Shown one piece after another: positions 1-10,915 of a DNA stretch of 64,000 bases (position 1 is its first letter; every line of letters begins with the position of its first letter). The stretch covers positions 471,001 to 535,000 of the forward strand of contig QVRM01001384.1 in NCBI GenBank assembly GCA_003439945.1, in the 5' to 3' direction. Both the position numbers and the translations under genes were made by a program. Origin of the DNA: Dermanyssus gallinae. Lineage: Eukaryota; Arthropoda; Arachnida; Mesostigmata; Dermanyssidae. The notes below the pieces were generated by a model. The model had not been told where the DNA came from, did no database searches, and was given only the letters and a program-made list of their open reading frames with translations.

Positions 1-1
1 G

Positions 2-2953
2 GAGATGATAGACGGTTCTGTTAAAGTTGCCAGAACCGAAATCCAGCGCCCTCCAAGGAAAACGGTATTGGTAGTTGGTGACGGCGTAGTGGAGTCATTG
101 CGACCAGCGCTGAGGGAACTGTTTCCCAAAAAGACGTCTATAGCAGTCCGCTCAGCAAAAGGGATGGAAGCGAAGAGCATCGTTGAAGAAGCTGAGAAAT
201 ATATCAGCAGGACGGAAGGTCCGGTGGCCGTCTTTATTCAGGCCGGCTATCATGAGTGCATGGAGTTCGAGAAAGACATCTACATTGCGACGGTGGAAGG
301 TTTTGGCGCGAAGCTGAAAGCGAGTAGACCCGAGTCAGGACTTCATGTGCTGTCCGTCCCGCTGTTCTCGACAGAATGCAAGGCCGGAAATGATGCTATC
401 TCTTCAAATGTGACTGAGGAAGATACACCCTTTTTTGCACTGCCGTTGACTGTGATACAACGACAAGTTGTTGAAAGCGGTCGGTACTCCTACAAGGGAG
501 ACGTTTTCATGAAAATCGCGGCAATCCTGGCACGAAGGATAAAAGCTTTTTTAGGAGTAAAGCTGCTGAAACTGAAAAAGGTACTGACGTCCGAACCGGG
601 CTACGGGCGCATCAGCACCCGGACAAAGCGGCCCACCCTCCCAGTGCGTCTTTCGCGAAACCGCCACCCATGCCTCGCCGCCGCTCTTCAATCCGTGCTC
701 GGGCCACTTATCACAAACCGCGTCCCTCGACAGAACTTCATTCGGTCAGAAGGAATGGTCTCCAGCTACACTCTCGTCTCTGGAAGCAGTACTGAAGCAA
801 GTACTCGCGAACGTGCAGTCGCAACGGACGTCGAGATAACCATTGTGCAATGGAATGTAGAAGGCGCTTCGCGGGCACTATCTTTGCTGCCACAATCTGC
901 ACTTTCAGGCATTGATGCCGTCGTTCTTACGGAGACCTGGGAAACAAAGCCATTTGAATTACAGGCTTTCTACGCATGCCATTGCTTAGCTCGGCCTCCC
1001 TCAGGGCAAGGTCGACCGAGCGGCGTGGTATCGGTGCTGTACAACCAGAGGCTTGGGGATGTCAAAGTAGTACTTGCAGAGGACGATTTGTTGGTACTGA
1101 ACGGCAGCAGATGTAGTATCATAGCCGCTTATGTTCGTCCCTCGACCAGTGAGAATACGTCGGTTCTGATCGACAAGATCACTCGCGCAATGCATGCCCT
1201 TCCCTCTCTGTCCACTCCACTCATCCTGGCCGGTGATCTAAACACACACATCGACAAGCCGGATGAACTACGTACACGCACTCTGCTCGCGCTGCTCGGG
1301 GACTTCGGATGTCGTCTACTCTCCGATAGCAGCATCTCCACGTTCGAAGGTTTCATGGGGCGGTCGGTAATCGACATATTTGCTACAAATGTCCAACCGG
1401 AAAGATCTCTTTACATTGGCAAGAATAATGCACTATGCGAAGGGAGTTCTCTAAGATGGCACGTTACAGTGGGAATCGAGTTGCTTCTCACGCGAGAGGC
1501 AGCTCCACCCGGAAGAAACGTTGGTCTTCCTAAGGCGCTGGACCCGACCAAATTAGGCCCCAAGCTGGCAGCCTTGTTCCCTGTTCCTCGCGATCCAGAT
1601 ATCGATTCTTACGCCTGCACTTTAACCGACGTTCTGAAATCGTCAGTGGCAGAGGTGAGGCCGCGACGCCAGCGCCCGTGGTTGAATGCGACATGTAAGA
1701 TGGCGTCCACCGCAATACAACTGGCTCGCGAACTGGCGCGACGGCATCCAGCATTGAGACCTCTTTTCATCCTTGTAAGAAGCTGGTACCGTCGAATACT
1801 CGAATCAGCCCGTCAGCAGCACCTTGCAAGGGAAGAGGACAAGTTAGTAATAAGGGCATCGAAGGAGCCGTACAGATGGCTGACGCGAGACAGGCCGATG
1901 GCATGCCCTATCAGCTCTGATGTGCTAATAGAGCACTTTAGAGGGATGTACGCGGCGACAGATACCATCCCTCGAGAGGCCCCATCTTATGCCTGTGTAT
2001 GGGACGAGGAAACGACCTCCATGCGTAAGGCTTTAGGCGCCGAGTTTTCAGTGTTTGAGGTTTTGCGTGCGCTGGAACATCTTCAGTCGAACAAGGCGGC
2101 TGGGCCGGACCTGATCCGCAACGAACACCTGAAGTATGCGGCCGACATGTTTCCTTGTTGGATGAGTCTGTTCAACGCCTGCCTACGACATGGACGTCTG
2201 CCAGCATGCTGGAGCAATGCTCTCCTTAGCATCCTCCTGAAGAACAAAGGCAGCCCTCATGACGCATCCTCATGGCGGGCTATCGCGAAAAAGAGCTGCT
2301 GCTACAAGCTGCTGGCTCTCCTCATCACTCGGCGGTTGACAAGGTACCTGGAGGCTTGCTCCTGTATCCCGCTTGAGCAGCATGGATTTCGTGCAGGTCA
2401 CTCCACCATGACCGCGTGTGAGATCTTGCTTCAAGAGGTGCATCAAGCGATCCGGAGGCCAAAACAAGCACTTTTTGCGGTATTTGTGGATTATAAATCC
2501 GCGTTCGATATGGCGCTACGTGACAAGATTTTAATTAAACTTACTAAGTGCGGGGTTCCTGAAAACATGCTACTGCTGATTAAGGCCACACTGCAGGAAA
2601 ATTCAGTGAGCATAGACGACGGAGTAGCGCTCCTAGACCCGTTTGTTCAGTCCACGGGTGTAGCACAGGGTGACAACCTAAGCCCGCTACTCTTCTTACT
2701 ATTACTGAGCGATTTGCCACGACGCGTTCAAGACCAGTCGGGACACGTGAAAACTCTGCTATATGCCGATAATTTTGTGATTTTTGAAAGAAGTCGGTTT
2801 CACGTTCAGCAGGCGCTGGCAAGGCTGTCAAGGTATGTGGAAGAGGCTGGCCTATTAATTAATATGGGCAAGACAGAAGCCATGAAATTCCGATGCGGCG
2901 GTCGTCTTGCGGCTTCTGATGCTCTGCATATAAACAGGACATCCCATATGTAA
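2..2953 (+). CDS. Retrotransposon polyprotein: SGNH-like, APE endonuclease, reverse transcriptase
   Basis: 982 codons from the first ATG at 5, and open further left. Residues about 15-190 resemble the SGNH/esterase-like domain of CR1-group ORF1 proteins, but the expected GDS serine is Gly (GDG near residue 25) and no GTND block is seen. The endonuclease starts near residue 277 (QWNVEG), with ETW near 305 and AGDLN near 409. The reverse transcriptase has NEHLKYA, SWRAIAKKS, motif A FVDYKSAFD (near 827), AQGD and motif C YADN (920-923), where YADD is usual. An ORF1-type domain and ORF2 share one frame, which is unusual and may be a fusion or a mutated junction. The frame breaks near 2935. It would nick target DNA and reverse-transcribe its own RNA; the altered motif C suggests reduced or no activity. 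Confidence 0.85.
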   Translation, partial: EMIDGSVKVARTEIQRPPRKTVLVVGDGVVESLRPALRELFPKKTSIAVRSAKGMEAKSIVEEAEKYISRTEGPVAVFIQAGYHECMEFEKDIYIATVEGFGAKLKASRPESGLHVLSVPLFSTECKAGNDAISSNVTEEDTPFFALPLTVIQRQVVESGRYSYKGDVFMKIAAILARRIKAFLGVKLLKLKKVLTSEPGYGRISTRTKRPTLPVRLSRNRHPCLAAALQSVLGPLITNRVPRQNFIRSEGMVSSYTLVSGSSTEASTRERAVATDVEITIVQWNVEGASRALSLLPQSALSGIDAVVLTETWETKPFELQAFYACHCLARPPSGQGRPSGVVSVLYNQRLGDVKVVLAEDDLLVLNGSRCSIIAAYVRPSTSENTSVLIDKITRAMHALPSLSTPLILAGDLNTHIDKPDELRTRTLLALLGDFGCRLLSDSSISTFEGFMGRSVIDIFATNVQPERSLYIGKNNALCEGSSLRWHVTVGIELLLTREAAPPGRNVGLPKALDPTKLGPKLAALFPVPRDPDIDSYACTLTDVLKSSVAEVRPRRQRPWLNATCKMASTAIQLARELARRHPALRPLFILVRSWYRRILESARQQHLAREEDKLVIRASKEPYRWLTRDRPMACPISSDVLIEHFRGMYAATDTIPREAPSYACVWDEETTSMRKALGAEFSVFEVLRALEHLQSNKAAGPDLIRNEHLKYAADMFPCWMSLFNACLRHGRLPACWSNALLSILLKNKGSPHDASSWRAIAKKSCCYKLLALLITRRLTRYLEACSCIPLEQHGFRAGHSTMTACEILLQEVHQAIRRPKQALFAVFVDYKSAFDMALRDKILIKLTKCGVPENMLLLIKATLQENSVSIDDGVALLDPFVQSTGVAQGDNLSPLLFLLLLSDLPRRVQDQSGHVKTLLYADNFVIFERSRFHVQQALARLSRYVEEAGLLINMGKTEAMKFRCGGRLAASDALHINRTSHM

Positions 2954-3690
2954 ACAACTTTAAATATCTAGGGGTGATACTCCCTACAAACGGTCGGTCC
3001 TTTGTGGAGCACATTACGGACAGAGCGCGCCGAGCGCTGGTTGCAAGTGTTAGTACACGAACTCCTTTCAGACTATCCCTACGAACGACGTTACGAAACT
3101 AGCTTTGTTCAACATGACGGTAGCGCCAGTCGCCTCTTACGGAATACAGGTCATCTGGGATTATCTCTCGTCGGCGCAACTCGAAAAACTCGAGCGGATT
3201 AAGCCTCCATTCCTGAAGCGAGCTCTAGGTCTGCATCGCACATCGCTGAACATACGTTTATCTGCTATGTGACACGCCGTTGCTTATAGAGAACCTAAAG
3301 CGTAGATTCAAACTCCCTTCCACTCCGGCCTAGGCGCAATTTATCAGCTCTTGGGAGGGAAAATGGCGGAGATCAATCCTGATTTCTATAGCACGGGTGC
3401 GATTACCTCTGAAACATGGAAACAGGCCGGACGAACGAACCGACACGTTCTCATGCGCTTTGCTGTTCATGGCTTTCATCACGTTTTATGCGGGACGGGG
3501 GGGTTTCATGCACCTGCAGATACATGTATCTGTATAAGATGTGGTGAAAGATGCCCCAGGTACTTCGCGGCATCGTGTGCTGCGGTACCGTCGTACCGTA
3601 TAGCCTATCAGATGCGACTCGGCGCAGACAAGGTGCGGACGCGCAGGAGGTTAGCTTTAACCACTTTTAATATTTGTATAATTATTTGAA
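2935..3690 (+). pseudogene. Frameshifted C-terminus of the 1-2953 retrotransposon ORF2
   Basis: After the stop at 2953 the conserved post-RT sequence resumes in another frame (NNFKYLGVILPTNGR from about 2950). It shifts again near 3100, with a block ending LGLHRTSLNIRLSAM around 3270. Further down, 3351-3689 encodes a stretch with C-x2-C and CxRCG-type residues, matching in position the C-terminal finger of the minus-strand element at 18.8-19.3 kb (HGYHQYVYLKG...CKYCG). At least two frameshifts and one stop separate these pieces, so this is a decayed 3' half. There is no sign of an independent gene. Confidence 0.75.
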
Positions 3691-3736
3691 ACGTTCATAC
3701 AAGACAATTGTATTTTTAAGACACAAATAAATATAA

Positions 3737-3740
<4 letters not shown>

Positions 3741-3798
<58 letters not shown>
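3741..3798. repeat. (TA)n/(GA)n microsatellite at retrotransposon 3' end
   Basis: About 40 bases of TA repeats followed by GA repeats. The tract forms the boundary between the LINE 3' end and the inverted MICAL-like unit A. It may be the element's own tail, expanded, or a pre-existing repeat at the breakpoint. Confidence 0.9.
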
Positions 3799-3799
3799 T

Positions 3800-6700
3800 A
3801 AAGCAGTTCCCAGCTGTATCAAATTATTGCACTAAAGTGAATACCTTAGTAGATTTCAGAACACATATGTGGTGATATCGTTTAGCTACTCTACTTTGTT
3901 ACCTCTGTACTTGTACGTATATATTGGTTGAAGGTTTAAGACTTAATCGGTATTTAACAATTAAAAAGCCGTCATTACACGTATTATCAGTGATGTTTAC
4001 ATTTATTTATATAACAAATTGTTTGTGCTAACCAGCAGCTAGAACCTTACACATGAGTAATATCTAAGAATAACAAAACAGTTACTAGATCTAAGCAAGT
4101 TTGACACAATACAAGGTGTCATTGTAGCGTAGATCGTATAATGGGCGTAAATCCCTGTGATTGACTTCACGACGCCTTGCCTCGGCGGGTCAGTCACATC
4201 GACCGCTATTCTCCCAAACCACCAAGGCTACTCATACATGACCTCATTTTTGTGCAGACTACATTCATTAACATTGTACTATTGGGATTATGTGTGGCAA
4301 TAGCGCTGAGCAAAAGACAAGATACATACATACACTTGATCAGGGGCACTCGCAGAACATTATATAATAGTGATTAATAGAACTAGGAAGCGCTTGAGCC
4401 AACTACACTATACACATGTAGATAGGCTTTAATATAACAGGGCCTCCGGAAAAGGTGAGTTGAAGCTTATAAATTGCTAGACCCGACCTGGCATTGGTTT
4501 ATTCCTAACTGACTTTGTCATAGCGACTGATGAAGAGTCGTTCAACGTGCTACAAGTATTCCCGTTTTGTATAAACCATCACTAATTCAGTCCCCAATTT
4601 ATCGTTTACATTTGTTGAGGATGTCCTCTTAATAATGGTGGATCCGTGCAGTTTTGTATCTCTCCATGAAGATCGTCTGTAAGGTCTTTTTAAATGATTT
4701 GTCTTTTACATTCTCGTGCGTAAGTTTGTCATCTTTGCTTTCTTTCGTTTTACCATTTTTGTCCTTCTTGTCGTTCTCTGTGTTTCAGCTAAAAATAACG
4801 TTAGCAATTCTTGTTCATAACGAGTGCTCTAGAAGCCTTGGTGTCTTTTTCTTCTTTGCCAAAACGCCTTCGGTCCATCTCTTGAGCGTCGACGACCTCG
4901 TTGCGAAGTTCAACCACTTCAACCAGCTTGTGGATGAGGGCCGATTCTCGTTCCTCATCTTCAGGCGTCCTTTGACTCGCTGCAGTACCGAAAAGTATCA
5001 AAACAATAGCGCAACGTTAGCGTCTCGTTATTAAGATGTGCTTAGCGATCGTAAGATAGTAAGTTGTGCAACATTGTGCTTGAGTAGCATTTCTAGGAAT
5101 AAGATTACTGGCTTACTAATGAATTTTTAGTTTGGTTCATTCAGTTAGAACTCATAAAATGGGCGGCCTTGCTATTTTGTTTTCGAGTTTAGTTGTAAGT
5201 ATATTGTTCTATAAGGTAATCTATGCCCTACCACTGAGTAGATAACTGCTGCGGGCAGAAGAATATGTTTAGTTATAATGTCTCTAGGAAAATCATTTAA
5301 ACGGAAATTACCAATAGTTTCCTTAAATAATTTAGTTAAGCGCTATAACGAATGTGTCGTTTTAATGCCAAAAATCGACAATATTCCTGGAGGAAGCGAC
5401 ACACCACCCACAATGCTCAGCCCAGACCCAATCCGGGAATGATTTTGTTGTTAGCAAATATTTTACTGGCTGCGACCACAGTTACGCGGGTTATGCCTCT
5501 GTAAAACAGCAGATGTAAAGCGGCTGTAGTAGTATCTGTTAGAATACTTACCAGGTTTGTTGATTAAAAGACGGATCTGGTAGTCGAGCTCAATCTGCTC
5601 TTCCTCTAAACGGTGGTACTTTTTCCTAAAATTGGTAAAACATCATCGACAGACACCCACCACAAGCAGATTACATTCAAGTTTAGATTAGTCTCGTTAT
5701 AACGATCAAATAGACAGAAACAAATACTTTAAACATCGATAGTAGGCAGGCAACGGCCTTACGTCATAAAAGTTATCAGTTCATAAGTGCCTTAATTTGA
5801 CTTCGGTAGCATGCACCGTCGGCAAATACTCGGGCACTATATTTTTATGCTACAGAGGTTCATAAAGGGTCCAACGGGTACAACCTTTACTATGCTCAAG
5901 TGTGTTAAATATCTAACTAATAGTGTTTTAAAACTACAAAAGGGAGAACGGAATTAACGTAAATACAATATTATTCAATATTTATCGGAATGCTGTTACA
6001 CGCACATTAGTAAAATGCATATTTAACTTTGGCAAATAGGTCATACGGCCAAAAGAGTGAGTGATCTCGAAAGGAATACATTACATACGAAATTCTATAA
6101 GTTAAAAAAACTACAACCGAATATATTAGGAATAGTAAGGTTGCTTCTAATCATAAGCACTAATTAACAACATTACAAGCATTGATTAATTTAAACGTAA
6201 TAACTAACAACATTACAAGCATTCATTAACTTAAGCGTAATTACTAACAATATTACAAGCATTTATTAACTTAAGCGTTTCGAGTAGGATATCGTCGTAG
6301 AGTAGGATAGCTATCGTTCAGTTACGTACATGTACATAAGCTCGGTTTGACGTCTGAATAGAGCAATCCTCTTGTTGAGCAGTATAGACAGTTCCATCAT
6401 TAGATCCTCTTCAGAGTTTCCGTCAACGGAAAGCTTGGCAAGTTGACCAGCTGACCTGCACGTTGATAATTGCCTCAGTCTCATTGCAATGTTCCTGCCG
6501 CGGAGCTCAAGCATGACCTCTTTGCGTTCAATGTCACGTGTTTCCGCCTGATAACATCGAAGCAAGAAAGACAGTATATTAATACACACTATATATATAA
6601 TACCACTAAAATAAGACCGGTAAAAATTCTATACTGCTCTACGTAGACATGAACTTTCTAATATTAGCTGCACAATTTTAAGTCAGCCCGTTGGTGGAGG

Positions 6701-8230
6701 GCGCAGTGGAAAATGGCAAGCTACAGTGAATACTGCGTTCAAAAAACATGTTGTGACTGTGTGTCGATCGTGTCAAAGATTTCGTTGTGGATAGTTTGAC
6801 CTCAAGGCTAAACCATGAAAAAACGTCCAAGCACAGCGATCGATACGAAAATTTGGTTTGTCTTTGTGAGGGCAGCAATCAAGCAATCCGATATGTTCAA
6901 AAAGCCATTAGGCCCGTTATGGTAGATTTACCTGAATGGCCTTGAGTCTGGCAGCCTGAAGCTCCCGACGAATTGGAACTGGTGCGGGTGGAGCAGGTCT
7001 CTTCTTATGGCGTCGTTACTGGAGGAGCCACTGCAAGACACAATCAAATGAAATACATAAATATGACTAATTGTTAATGTCCAACAGGAATGCTTTATCT
7101 CTTTAACTTTTAGAACGTCCTTGCGAAGTGCTTGGAAATTAGGACAATGTTTACTAAAATATAATTTTCTTCCAAATGCACCTGCGGATATAGTGCGTTG
7201 CACCAAAACACCGCGTGCCGTGCAACCGTATACACATAATACGATTACTAATCCGAAGCTCTCATTTGCATATTAATTAAAATAAATCCAAGCTAATACT
7301 GCATTCAAACCTTGATTAAGTACACTTACCAGTGGGTGTTTGGTGCGCCAACAACAGACTTGTCTGCGATAACGTTTTCACCGCAGTCATGGCTGTAGGA
7401 GTTGCCATCGTTCCCTTGCGAGCAGCGCATGGCGTTGTATGAGCCGACGTAGAAGAGGCACTCCACGATAAACGGGATCCCAACGAATGAGGTTCTCGAG
7501 GCAGTGCCATCGATAAGTGACTCATCATAGGTGTTTCTAGCTGGCGTGACCATATTAGCCCGAATGACCACATGCCTTCCTTTGCAACCGACCTTTGTGA
7601 GGGACGCGAATGATGATGACGAAGACGTGCCATTAGATGCGGAAGTACCCGGACACGGATCCGAAGAAGAGCTCTTGGAGGGCAGCGCATGTCGGTTAAG
7701 GCCATCGGAAGAGCTCACTTCTTTTCCTGTCTCCGGAGTTCAAGCATTGTTTTCACCCTGAAGGTTGGCTGCTAGGATGATGTCGGACTTGCCGTAACAG
7801 GGGGACTCTTTACGGAAGCCCGTGACTAGCGCGACAGGCTTGGACGCCAACGAAAGCTTTTTTATTTCAGCGGTGCCCAGTTGAAGAGAAGAACTTCCAG
7901 GGTCTGGTATTTCTCGCAAGGAGGACACGTCTTCCGTTGACGACATGGTCAACAACGATGACGACAGACCAGGCTGAAATGTCCCAAGTCGCGGGCGCCT
8001 GACTACCAGCTCGTTGGTCGACATAATCTGTTAGGGAAATGCAATAATAACAATCATAGTAATAATCGTTATCATTTTCCGCCAACCGTCACTTAACCAA
8101 AACGCCTTTAAAAAGGTTCCATCTAAAGAAACACAAACTGCCTCGACCAATTGATATATACACTCTACCACTAAACTTCTATGCATGGATATACAAATGT
8201 ATTTTACCTTTACCACTTATATATAGCGTT
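3800..8230 (-). repeat. Inverted, diverged unit A of the MICAL-like segmental duplication
   Basis: Read on the minus strand, this block is collinear with units B-D. It has upstream sequence (before 8027), six exon regions, then the downstream spacer, whose motifs (the ATATAAATAAAT...CATCACTGAT region near 4000 and CAGCTGGGAACT near 3820) match 15.7-16.05 kb. It is clearly more diverged than B, C and D are from each other, so it split off earlier. The homology stops at the microsatellite at 3741-3798. On the other side it fades near 8200. Confidence 0.8.
4600..8027 (-). pseudogene. MICAL-like C-terminal half with bMERB domain, copy A (broken)
   Basis: Exon regions on the minus strand: 8027-7330, 7030-6932, 6547-6330, 5625-5552, 4979-about 4805, and a last-exon remnant about 4780-4600. 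Exons 3-5 keep the bMERB pattern: RRQTELMYM at the end of exon 3, LEEEQIELDYQIRLL in exon 4, and ESALIHKLVEVVELRNEV in exon 5. Damage: an in-frame TGA near 7742 in exon 1, an 8-nt deletion at the start of exon 2 that puts a stop before the APPVP motif, loss of the exon-5 splice donor with intron 5 reduced to about 20 nt, and stops in the last exon. Exon 3 is 218 nt against 272 in B-D, lacking an 18-codon segment. A strong acceptor (CCTAACAG) precedes ATT-ATG at 8027. It is a pseudogene, although exons 3-5 are individually intact. Confidence 0.75.
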
Positions 8231-8301
8231 TTTTGGGAATCTAAACGCTACCTTTACGCGGGCGATTCCATATAGATTTTTGTAAGACAGGTAGGGTAGA
8301 A

Positions 8302-8362
8302 AGCTCTTTATGCCATAAAAAAAATTAATATATATGAATTTTCTCTTATGGCATAAATAGCT
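8302..8362. repeat. 17-bp inverted repeat between head-to-head units A and B
   Basis: The left arm 8302-8318 (AGCTCTTTATGCCATAA) and right arm 8346-8362 pair at 16 of 17 positions around a 27-nt AT-rich loop. It sits between the inverted unit A and the start of tandem unit B. It could be a small MITE end or a hairpin at the inversion junction. It is too far from a coding end to be read as a terminator. Confidence 0.65.
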
Positions 8363-8363
8363 C

Positions 8364-8415
<52 letters not shown>

Positions 8416-9101
8416 TTTGTTTTTTATTATGTATATTTATATATTATTCAAATGATACAATGCCGTTACAATACGACGCTTGGCTGCGCTTCCTGGAACG
8501 AAAGGCTCGGCCTTTAGCTTAAAAAATTGTCAACACTTCGAAATAGGTTTTTCTTTGTAACGTGTTAAACAACGATTTGATTGTTTAATTTTTAATTTAC
8601 AGCAAACGTTTGAAGCCCACGATAATTGTGAACAACCCCTCTCCTAGCAGGCTTTTTAACGGAAGCAACCGTGTGTTTCCTTTTACGCGTGACAAACAAT
8701 TATGTCAAACATACAGGTAATTAATGCACGCACTAAATGATTTACCGTACATTAATTTCTGACTCGCAGTTTATTTTGTCTTCCCTCATATATAAAATAG
8801 CTAGAGCCACAGTAAACTGTTTTGCCGTATAAATCAAATATGGAATCAACGATAGGCTACGTATCCGCGCAATGTCTGTATGTTCCAAAAATAATGGTTA
8901 AATGAGGATTTATTCATTTTCCTAGTTAAAATTGTTTTAAAGGTAAGAGAACAAGAAAAAGGTGCTCTATTTGGTGTTTTACTACAATACTTTAATTATG
9001 TATGATCTGGTTGTCTTGCTTTAACACTTACAGAGTCTTTTTTTAAAGGTTATTATGGCTTACAACGTATAACTAGTTGGGCGTAAAATTATTAACGGTA
9101 A

Positions 9102-9135
<34 letters not shown>

Positions 9136-10048
9136 AGAAAACATTGCAGGACCCAGTTAGAAAGAATGATGTCGAACATAAGTCCTTATTATAATGTACG
9201 CACTATTATTGTCATATATTTCGTTTGTGCATTTAACTCAATCTCTGCACGGTATCACACACACACAATGTGTATATTCTCTCTGCTGTAAAGATGAGTC
9301 ATTGGGACTTTACAACAAGACATCGGGTTCAGCATCTCGGTTTCTCCTTTGTGGTGTTGGAGCTAAGGTGAGCCGAGTCAAAGGCTAATCCACCATCGTT
9401 GTACTCTCGTGTTCTCTGTTCTAAGCGATCGGCGATCATCTCATTTGGTTAGGCCTCGTCGGCCTCGCACAATCGCATGCGGTCTATGCCAGTTGGTCTG
9501 CCGCTACGGAAGTCGGCTCTTGTGTGCGCCAGTTTGTGTACGGTATGCTCCTCGATCAGAGAAGAGGCGTGACCCCAACCAGTTCAACTCGAGCGGCGGA
9601 GGAGGGGGCGGCAGGAGTTAAGGCTTTGTGATGACTCCCGGAACTCCGCTTGCCGACTCTCTCTCTCTCTTTCTTTCACCGTACTGACTTGGCAAGGGAG
9701 ATCGCAAACCGAATGTCTCCAGTCACAACTTACTTAAACTCATTCGCCATTCATGATCGGTCACTTGTGCTTTGACAGCCTATCTGTTGCTTTCGATGCG
9801 CCCGAATAGAGTTAGTAGTATAGTAGCTTTACATCACTGCATTGGTGATACCCAGTGGATTGGCTCGCAGTGAGTTGCTGAGTGAACACTCGGCCTGTGT
9901 ATACACATTGACAGCGTGTTAGTGAAGATTCTCATTGTCGGGTTGACCTCGTATTGGCTATGAGTGACCTATAACACACATATATAACATATATGTGTGC
10001 GAGGTGATATCAAAGCATTCACCGCATCTGCATTCTAGTGTTCGCGCA

Positions 10049-10057
10049 ATATAAATA
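10049..10057 (+). promoter_or_regulatory. Candidate TATA box upstream of copy B
   Basis: ATATAAATA, conserved at the equivalent place in units C (23253) and D (41387). It lies about 65 nt before the candidate first exon (splice-acceptor-like AG at 10114, donor at 10228). Conservation among recent duplicates is weak evidence, so promoter function is only a suggestion. Confidence 0.25.
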
Positions 10058-10114
10058 GTTGTACGTCGAGTGAATCTGTTTATGTGTGCACGTAACACCT
10101 TAGGCAAATCTCAG

Positions 10115-10227
10115 TCTATCGAGCCTCTGGAGTGCTGGTGGATGACGGTTTTGCCGACGAAAGTCAAGCAGACAAGCGATACAAGTGCACTGTTTGCTCA
10201 CAGGCCGAGGAACCCGAAATTATAACG
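10115..10227 (+). CDS. Candidate upstream exon of copy B (possible LIM-domain end)
   Basis: Bounded by AAATCTCAG at 10106-10114 and by the donor ACG|GTAAGA. It reads 37 codons with YKCTVCSQAEEPEIIT at the end and leaves phase 0, which joins exactly in frame to ATT-ATG at 10916. The Cys-x2-Cys ending followed by EEP is compatible with the tail of a LIM domain, which precedes the linker in MICAL-like proteins, but this is an inference from a few residues. In units C and D the same exon (23319-23403, 41453-41537) has lost 28 nt including the Cys pair and is frameshifted. Confidence 0.35.
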
Positions 10228-10915
10228 GTAAGATTAACGAAGACACGTTGGCTCGTATCAATATTTATCGTTTAATAGCAAGTTAGATTGCGCATTTCTA
10301 CACGTTATGTTGGGTGCTCAGTCGGGATGTGATGTGCTAAGTTTTTTACACCATTTTTTTTAATTGTTGTTGAACGTAATACTAAAACTATTACGTATTG
10401 TACGTAATGTGCAGTCATAATTATATTTGAGTGGTCGATTTATACGTTGTGTTTTAGGTTGTAAGAAGTTACATTAACTCCGGCACTTTTTTATATGGTC
10501 TTACTCAGCATTTTCCTTGTAGTTGTGGGTTATTCCGAACATGTTTGACCATGTTCGTGCATATTGCTCCTCCTTATTTTCGAAGAGGGTTAGAGCTCTA
10601 ACCTTGTTTAACTTGTTGGCGTAAATCCTGCAAATACTACGTGTTGTACGCAGTTGCGGTCACCTTTTGCAGAGTGCATATCTGTCTCTATACCTTCTGG
10701 AATACACTAGTACATTTCCTTTAAAAGTGGCACGTTGGGTAGGCAATACATGTTTACATTAACGAGGCAAGAACTGTCTAAACATATATAGACAATTCTT
10801 ATATGCTCTTGTTTCTCTTGGCGTAACTTTTTTGGAAGGCGTTTTAGTTGAGTGACAGTCGCGGGAAGTACCTATGCTTATTCCTATCATTGTGACCATT
10901 GTATTTCATCAACAG

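Larger units (their letters stand above)
1..3740 (+). mobile_element. Non-LTR retrotransposon, 5' end beyond window edge
   Basis: Autonomous-type LINE on the plus strand. It has one long frame (SGNH-like domain, APE endonuclease, reverse transcriptase), then a frameshifted C-terminus with a Cys-rich finger, then a short 3' end with AATAAA near 3726 that runs straight into a (TA)n tract. The frame is open to the left edge, so the 5' end is outside. Similar motifs (NVEG at the endonuclease start, SWR/NYRGIA and AQGD in the RT, a Cys-rich C-terminal finger) occur in the composite element at 18.7-22.1 kb, so I infer the same broad clade (CR1/L2 side of the jockey superfamily). The exact clade is not resolved. 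The 3' end abuts the inverted MICAL-like copy A. Confidence 0.85.

Noticed and set aside
9409..9621. Open frame with Cys residues and a poly-Gly end, present in units B, C and D as a possible LIM exon
   Set aside because: The Cys spacing does not fit a LIM domain, the copies are too similar for conservation to be informative, and no splice borders fit.
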